Source of the DNA: Palsa-504 sp963822765
Lineage (GTDB): Bacteria > Actinomycetota > Actinomycetes > Streptosporangiales > Streptosporangiaceae
Reading direction: 5' to 3'
DNA length: 64,000 nucleotides
Assembly: GCA_963822765.1 (NCBI GenBank)
Contig: CAWGJL010000034.1
Span: 29,583-93,582 of the forward strand
The notes under the pieces are model-generated. The model saw only the letters and a program-made list of their open reading frames with translations. It did no database searches and had not been told where the DNA came from. Made by a program: the position numbers and the translations under genes. Position 1 is the stretch's first letter, and every line of letters begins with the position of its first letter. This document shows, in pieces, positions 58,730 to 64,000 of the stretch.

Positions 58730-59596
58730 ATGACCCGGCCGCAGCCGCCGCGCGATGATTCCGGCCCTCCCGTCAAGCCGGCCGCACCCCGGGACCATCC
58801 CGGCCATCCCGCCGGCCTGACGGCGCCCCGCGATGATCTCGGTCACCCGGTCCCGCTGACCCGCCCGGCCCGGCGCGTGGTCTCCCTGGTCCCGTCCCTG
58901 ACCGAGTCGGTGGCGGTGACCCGCCCCAGCGCGCTGGTCGGCGCCACCACCTGGTGCACCCACCCCGCGGACCTCGACGTGGCCCGCGTCCGCGGCACCA
59001 AGAACCCCGACCTGGCCGCGATCCGGGCCCTCGAGCCCGACCTGGTGCTGGCCAACCAGGAGGAGAACCGCCGCGTCGACGTGGAACGCCTGCGCGCGGC
59101 CGGGATCGGAGTCTGGGTCACGGTGATCCGCGACCTGGACGAGGCGGTGTCGTCCCTGCGCCGCATGTTCAGCCAGGCCCTGGGCTGGCGCGAACCCCCG
59201 TGGCTCGCCCAGGCCGAACAGGTCTGGGCCGAACCCGTCCCCGGCCCCCCGATCCGCGCCGCCATCCCGGTCTGGCGTGACCCCTGGATGGTGGTCGGCT
59301 CGGGCACGTTCACCGGCGACCTGGCCGCCCGCCTCGGCCTGCACAACGTCTACGCCGATCACCCCGGCCGCTACCCCCGCGTCGACCTGTCCGACCTGCA
59401 AGCCCGGGACCCCGACCTGATCGTCCTGCCCGACGAGCCGTACGCCTTCAGCGTCACCGACGGCCCCGAGATGTTCCCCGCCCGCCGCGTCGCCCTGGTC
59501 GAAGGCCGCGACCTGACCTGGTACGGCCCCTCCCTGGTCACCGCCCGCCCGGCCCTGCTGTCCCGCATCCACGCCAAGACCCGGCCGCTCATCTGA
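58730..59596 (+). CDS. BtuF-like (cobalamin/helical-backbone) binding protein without signal peptide
   Basis: 288 residues. From about residue 48 the protein reads RRVVSLVPSLTESV, ALVGATTWCTHPAD and LEPDLVLANQEENRR, the fold of periplasmic cobalamin/iron-chelate receptors. The first 40 residues are Pro/Asp-rich with no hydrophobic core and no lipobox, so export is unlikely. It starts 31 bp past the dehydrogenase gene on the same strand as icmF, suggesting a cytosolic cobalamin-binding role for the mutase. No BtuCD transporter genes are in the window. Confidence 0.85.
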   Translation: MTRPQPPRDDSGPPVKPAAPRDHPGHPAGLTAPRDDLGHPVPLTRPARRVVSLVPSLTESVAVTRPSALVGATTWCTHPADLDVARVRGTKNPDLAAIRALEPDLVLANQEENRRVDVERLRAAGIGVWVTVIRDLDEAVSSLRRMFSQALGWREPPWLAQAEQVWAEPVPGPPIRAAIPVWRDPWMVVGSGTFTGDLAARLGLHNVYADHPGRYPRVDLSDLQARDPDLIVLPDEPYAFSVTDGPEMFPARRVALVEGRDLTWYGPSLVTARPALLSRIHAKTRPLI

Positions 59597-59631
59597 CCGG
59601 ACCCTGAAGATCAGCCGACCGCCAAACCAGG

Positions 59632-59690
59632 TGAACCTGGCCCTTCACCTGGCTAGAACCCGGCTGGAACGAGTGAACCTGGGCTTTCAC
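59632..59690. repeat. Repeated GTGAACCTGG...TTCACCTGG palindromic units
   Basis: Two similar units, each a GTGAA...TTCAC inverted repeat (GTGAACCTGGCCCTTCAC and GTGAACCTGGGCTTTCAC), lie 41 bp apart between the BtuF-like gene and the IS. Related palindromes occur at 63909-63958, so they look like a REP-type family; a terminator role is possible. Confidence 0.55.
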
Positions 59691-59695
59691 CTGGT

Positions 59696-61679
59696 TAGAC
59701 CGAAGTTACGGCCAGTTCGGTAGGCGATTTTGGTCCTGACCTGGTCTTTTGCCGGGTCGGCGGGGTTGTGCTCTGACTACTTCAAGGTGAGCGGGATCGC
59801 AGCGCCGAGAAGGTGGAAGGCCTGCCGCTGGGTGCTGGTTGGCTCGGTGAGCATCGGGATGGTGACCTGGGTGCCGGTGTACCGGACCTGGTTGCGGGTC
59901 AGGGTGGCCAGGTGCTCGAGCAGGCCGGAAGCTGTAGAGGCTGCCGGCTGGGTCGTGCTGGTATGAGGCCTTGGCCTGGGCGGCTGCGGAGCGGCGGGCC
60001 GGGGCGACCGGGTTGCCGGGGACGGGCGGGTTCTGGTCGGTGAAGGTCAGCGGGGCCAGGGCGCGGCGCAGGTGCCAGGTCAGGTAGCAGGCGAGCATGC
60101 AGATCAGCACGTGGGCCGGGACGCGTTCCTCCAGCCGGTGGAAGACCGGCCGCAGGTCCAGGTCGTCGGCTTTGATGTGGCGGAAGTCCCGCTCGACATA
60201 TTTGAGGTTCTTGTAGGCGGTGACCACGGCGGAGGCGTCCAGTTCGCTGACGGGGACAGGGGTGCGCAGCACGTAGAACCCGTCCAGGGCGGCTTCGGCG
60301 TCGATCTGGTCCTGCTTGCGGGCCACGGCCAGGCTGTCATCGGTGATCGCCACGGCGAAGTGCTTGCCGGTCTTGTACTTGCTGATCACTTTGCCGACCT
60401 CGACCCCGATCTGCCCGGCACCGGCAGCCGTCCGGCGGCCACGCGGGCGGTGATGGGGGCGAGCAGTTTCTCGGTGGCGGCCAGCAGGTCCTCGCGCTTG
60501 CGGGCGCGGTCGGCGGCCAGCACCGGGTTGCGGCAGGCGACCAGCCGCTCGCCGGGGAAATCCGGGCTGGTGATCTCGGCCAGGTCCTGCTCGTCGAAGA
60601 GGCTGAGCTGGAGCGGGCCGCCGTCGGCCATCAGCTTCTTGATGGCCGGGGCGCGCAGCGCGGTGATCAGCCGTAGGGGTCCGGCTGGTGGGTCCCGTCT
60701 TCCAGCTGATTCAGACGCGGGATCCGGGCGCTGGTGATCATGCCCCGGTCGCCACCATGACCATCTTGGCCAGCGCGAACTTGTCCCGCACCACCTGGAC
60801 GATCTGGGTGAAGGCGGCGGGATCGCCGGTGTTGCCGGGGAACACCCGGACCGCGACCGGGCGGCCTTCGGTGTCGGTGAGCAGCCCGTACTCGATCTGC
60901 AGGCCTTTCTTGCCGTCCCGGGAGTAGCCGCGGGCGGCCAGCGGGCAGTGCGAGCCCTCCAGCCACGAGCTGGACAGGTCGAACAGCGCCATCCGCGCCG
61001 GGTTCGCGTCCGGGGCCAGGTGCCGACGGGCCAGCCCGGCCTCGATCGCGTCCTGCCTGGCCAGCCAGTCCATCGCCGCGTAGATGTCATCGGTGGACGC
61101 ATCCGCGACGCCGAGGTCGGCGCCCAGGGTCGTGTCGGCCCACCAGGTCAGGGTGGACAGCTTGGAGCCCGGGGCCACGACGCGGGAGATGATCAGCGCC
61201 AGGGCCAGGTCCCGCGGCCGGCCCGCCGGCCCAGCAGCGCGGGCAGCCCCAGCTCGGCGGCCATGGCGTGCACGGCGGCGACGTGGCCGTGCGGCAGCGA
61301 CCGGGTGATAGTGACCGCGTTGCTGGCGGGAACCAGCTGCTGGCCTTTCAGCCGGCGTCGATCAGGTCGATGACGTGGTCCGGCAGCGCGGACAGGTTGG
61401 CCACGTCTCGTTCTTGACCTTGCCCGCCTCGCGGTAGGTGCGGCGCAGGTAGGCCGAGGAGTAGTCCTTGCGGCGGCCTTGCTTGTCCACATACCCGGTC
61501 TTGGAGACTCTGACTACGTGAACCTTCCCGCCATTTCCCGCCATAGCCAGATCGTAGCGGTATGCCATTGATGACCCGGCAGCGACACGCAAATATTCTG
61601 ACTACACCTGTGTCCGGATCTTGCCGAAACGGCAGTTCAGGAGGCGGCGCCTACGGAGAGCTACGGCAACTTCGGTCTA
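59696..61679. mobile_element. Decayed insertion sequence with 12-bp terminal inverted repeats (IS1634/IS4-like)
   Basis: TAGACCGAAGTT at 59696-59707 is matched exactly by its complement at 61668-61679, bounding 1,984 bp that hold one broken transposase gene on the - strand. The size and transposase type suit the IS1634 branch of the IS4 group. I see no clear target duplication at the borders. Multiple frameshifts make it immobile alone. Confidence 0.75.
59706..61544 (-). pseudogene. IS1634-like DDE transposase, multiply frameshifted
   Basis: The ATG at 61544 starts MAGNGGKVHVVRVSKTGYVD. Pieces in different frames follow in order: ALPDHVIDLIDAGLKGQQ; STLTWWADTTLGADLGVAD with LFDLSSSWLEGSHCPLAARG and GNTGDPAAF; then ISKYKTGKHFAVAITD with GFYVLRTPVPVSELDASAVV, YVERDFRHIKADDLDLRPVF and AHVLICMLACYL. 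The order is that of IS1634 transposases, including the late catalytic Glu region. At least four indels are required; the last piece also loses family residues near its end. Confidence 0.8.
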
Positions 61680-61697
61680 GAGGGGAGAGGTGAGGGG

Positions 61698-62117
61698 TTA
61701 GCGTGGTGAGGGGTGGGTTGCGGGGAGCGCGGACGTGAACTGGCGGTACTGCGTGCTGACCACGTTTGTCTGGTACGCCTCTAGCCACACGGAAGCCAGC
61801 TCACCCAGGTCCGCGCCCGCCGCCGAGCCGAACCCCCGGCGTTGTTCACCACACGTCGACCACCGGATACGCTCCCGGATCACCTCGGCGGCGTCCGCCA
61901 CCTGCCACCGGGTCGCTAACGTCGGCCCGCACCCAGCTGACCTCCCCGCTGGCCGCCGCTCGATCCCCGCTGAGCTCCTGGCGGCGACCCGCAGCACGTC
62001 GCCCGCCGCCCGAGGATGATCCCATCCGGCCCGTGCGCCGCCAGCGCCGCCGCGACAGCCGCCCGAACCCGCCGCCCCCGACACCACCGCCACCCCAGCT
62101 GAGCATCCGCCCGCCAT
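61698..62117 (-). pseudogene. SDR gene fragment with several frameshifts
   Basis: Read in several frames the stretch gives GVAVVSGAAGSGG, then VRAAVAAALAAHGPDG, SWVRADVSDP, RVVNNAGGS (the NAG motif) and ASVWLEAYQTNVVSTQYRQF, in the order of an SDR N-terminal half. No YxxxK follows. It is a truncated, decayed SDR. No other feature is seen between 61680 and 62209. Confidence 0.55.
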
Positions 62118-62209
62118 CGCCAGCCTCCGCCCGAGGCCGCGTCCCGCGCCTCCCGTGGGCCGGCTTTTTGTAGCCTGACCCTACCTACGCCCGGAAGGCC
62201 CGCTGCCTC

Positions 62210-63812
62210 ATGGACGCGATGTTCAGCCCGCACACCGCCGCGCCCGTCGCCCGCGCCCGCCAGCACTCGGTGGGCGACCTGCTCCACCGCAGCGCCGCCC
62301 GGTACCCGGACAAGCTGGCCGTCGTCGCGGGCGACCTGCGGGTCAGCTACGCCGAGTTCGACGCCGCCGTCAACCGGACCGCGCACGCCCTGGCCGGCCG
62401 CGGCCTGGCCAAGGGCGACCGGCTGGCCCTGCTCAGCCATAACTGCTGGCAGTACGTGCTGCTCGCCTTCGCCACCGCCCGGCTCGGCGTGGTCCTGGTG
62501 CCGGTCAACTTCATGCTCGGCGCCGAGGAGATCGCCTTCATCCTGCGCCACTCGCGGGGCCTGCGGCCTGGTCGCCGAGGCCGCCCTGGCCGGCACCGCC
62601 GGCCAGGCGCTGGCCGCGGCCGGAACCGAGGGCGGGGTCCGCGGGCTGGATCGGGGCGGCCCCGGCCGCGGGCTGGGAGGATGTCGACCCCTGGTGGCAG
62701 TCCGGCGACGACACGATGCCGGATGTCCCGATCGCCGACGACGACCCGCTGCGGCTCATGTACACCTCGGGCACCGAGTCGCGCCCCAAGGGCGTGATGC
62801 TGTCCTCGCGCTCGCTGATCAGCCAGTACGTCAGCTGCGTCCTCGACGGCGGGATGAGCGCCGACGACATCGAGGTGCACGCGCTGCCGATGTACCACTG
62901 CGCCCAGCTGGACTGCTTCTTCTGCGTCGACGTCTACCTCGGCGCGACGAGCATCATCCTGCCCGGTCCCGACCCGGCGGCGCTGCTGGCCACCATCGAC
63001 CGGGAGCGGGTCACCAAGCTGTTCTGCCCGCCGACGGTGTGGATCTCGCTGCTGCGCCACCCCGACTTCGACACCACGCGACCTGTCCAGCCTGCGCAAG
63101 GGCTACTACGGCGCCTCGCCGATGCCGGTGGAGGTGCTGCGCGAGCTGCAGCGGCGCCTGCCCGACGTGCGGCTGTGGAACTTCTACGGCCAGACCGAGA
63201 TGGCGCCGCTGGCCACCATCCTGCGCCCGCACGAGCAGCTCGACCAGGCCGGCTCGGCCGGCCGCGCCGCGCTGAACGTCGAGACCAGCGTCGTCGACGA
63301 CGACGACGAGCCGCGTCCCGCCGGGCGAAGTCGGCGAGATCGTGCACCGCAGCCCGCACGCCGACGCTCGGGCTACTACAACGACGAGGAGAAGACCGCC
63401 GAGGCGTTCCGCGGCGGCTGGTTCCACTCCGGCGACCTGGGCATCATGACCGAGGACGGCTACCTCTCCGTCGTCGACCGCAAGAAGGACATGATCAAGA
63501 CCGGCGGTGAGAACGTCGCCAGCCGCGAGGTCGAGGAGGCGATCTACGAACTCGACGGCGTCGCCGAGGTCGCGGTGTTCGGCGTCGCCACCCGCACTGG
63601 ATCGAGGCCGTCGTCGCCGTCGTCGTGCCCAAGGCCGGCGTCGACCGTCACCGCCGAGGACGTCAGAGCGCACGTCGAGACCGCGCCTGGCCGGCTACAA
63701 GCGCCCGAAGTACGTCGTCCTGGCCGACGCGCTGCCCAAGAACCCCAGCGGCAAGATCCTCAAGCGCGAACTGCGCCAGCAGCACGCCAACCTAGCCGCC
63801 GCCGAGCCCTAA
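62210..63812 (+). pseudogene. AMP-forming acyl-CoA synthetase with at least five frameshifts
   Basis: The ATG at 62210 opens a normal ANL N-terminus (SVGDLLHRSAARYPDKLAVV). Later frames supply YTSGTESRPKGVMLS, LWNFYGQTEMAPLATILRP, GYYNDEEKTAEAFRGGWF, HSGDLGIMTEDGYLSVVDRK and KNPSGKILKREL. Frame changes fall near 62560, 63080, 63310, 63365, 63590 and 63650. Each join loses few residues, so the gene is either newly decayed or affected by sequence errors; an intact copy would be about 535 residues and would activate a carboxylic acid as CoA ester. Confidence 0.8.
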
Positions 63813-64000
63813 GCCGTCGCCGCCAACCTGGGGGGCCCCCCAGCCGCCGCCCACCCCTAAGCCGCCGCCGCCCGCGCTCGTCCCCGGCGCTCGTCCCGGC
63901 GCAACGTAGTGAACCCCGGGGTTCACCACGCTCTAGCGAGGTGAAACCCGGGGTTCATTCGCTTCGGATCGCGGGCCGAGGATCTCCCATGCACCGCGAG
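63813..64000. repeat. Intergenic end region with two palindromes
   Basis: GTGAACCCCGGGGTTCAC (63909-63926) is a perfect 18-bp palindrome, and GTGAAACCCGGGGTTCAT (63941-63958) is a near copy. They resemble the units at 59632-59690 and may be REP-like or terminator elements after the ligase gene. The rest is Gly/Pro-codon-like GC-rich DNA without a gene. Confidence 0.6.

Noticed and set aside
1..64000. tRNA or rRNA genes
   Set aside because: No cloverleaf with TTCGA-type loops and CCA end, and no rRNA signature, was seen on either strand.

Overview
The window is 64 kb of very GC-rich DNA with many GTG and TTG starts, ATGA/GTGA gene overlaps and actinobacterial protein families: an F420-type LLM oxidoreductase pair, a DUF222/13E12 HNH endonuclease, an ECF sigma factor with a membrane partner, fused isobutyryl-CoA mutase, LysM transglycosylase and an actinobacterial-style conjugation module. 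It comes from a chromosome of an actinomycete (Actinomycetota), probably a soil filamentous genus; I cannot name the genus from sequence alone. No rRNA, tRNA or CRISPR array was seen.

Layout. 31-2965: a three-gene operon of an SDR, a PEP-utilising swivel-domain protein with one frameshift, and a SnoaL-like protein. 2974-6015: a three-gene mobile-element module (Replic_Relax, FtsK/TraB-type ATPase, J-domain protein). 6235-10152: acyl-CoA ligase, hydrolase-LuxR regulator, SDR remnant, LysM transglycosylase. 10326-12019: ECF sigma factor and membrane partner. 12357-16834: small zinc-finger protein, flavin-type reductase, aldehyde dehydrogenase, and an exact 1,398-bp tandem duplication carrying the LLM oxidoreductase and the 5' end of the aldehyde dehydrogenase gene. 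17011-18955: broken HNH endonuclease gene. 18993-28797: catabolic island (epoxide hydrolase, CMD proteins, SnoaL, Rieske oxygenase, TIM-barrel isomerase, SDR, KstD-like flavoprotein, APH-type kinase). 28959-34660: surface and secreted proteins (ice-binding-like protein with out-of-frame linker, L,D-transpeptidase) and a large foreign-looking protein of unknown function. 34681-37209: remnant adenine methyltransferase locus and broken DHFR-type reductase. 37385-46767: VOC protein, P450, a second PEP-utilising swivel protein, ABM monooxygenase, acyl-CoA ligase, a PPDK-like protein with a decayed ATP-grasp region, and two back-to-back TetR genes. 46764-54571: PHA synthase, zwf, TnpB remnant, DUF2252, P450, MarR. 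54671-59596: IcmF operon. 59696-63812: decayed IS with terminal inverted repeats, SDR remnant and a frameshifted acyl-CoA ligase.

How the genes may work together. Most intact genes encode oxidation, ring hydroxylation, CoA activation and CoA-ester processing of lipids, terpenoids or aromatics, with local TetR, MarR and LuxR regulators. The most unusual theme is three PEP-utilising proteins. Two keep a substrate-type helical region plus the swivelling His domain but have neither an ATP-grasp nor a PEP barrel. The third has the swivel His and complete PEP barrel, while its ATP-binding motifs look lost. A split phosphotransfer system fed by PEP is a testable inference. Many frameshifts occur, mostly in accessory genes and low-complexity linkers and at the right end, so part may be sequence error and part real decay.
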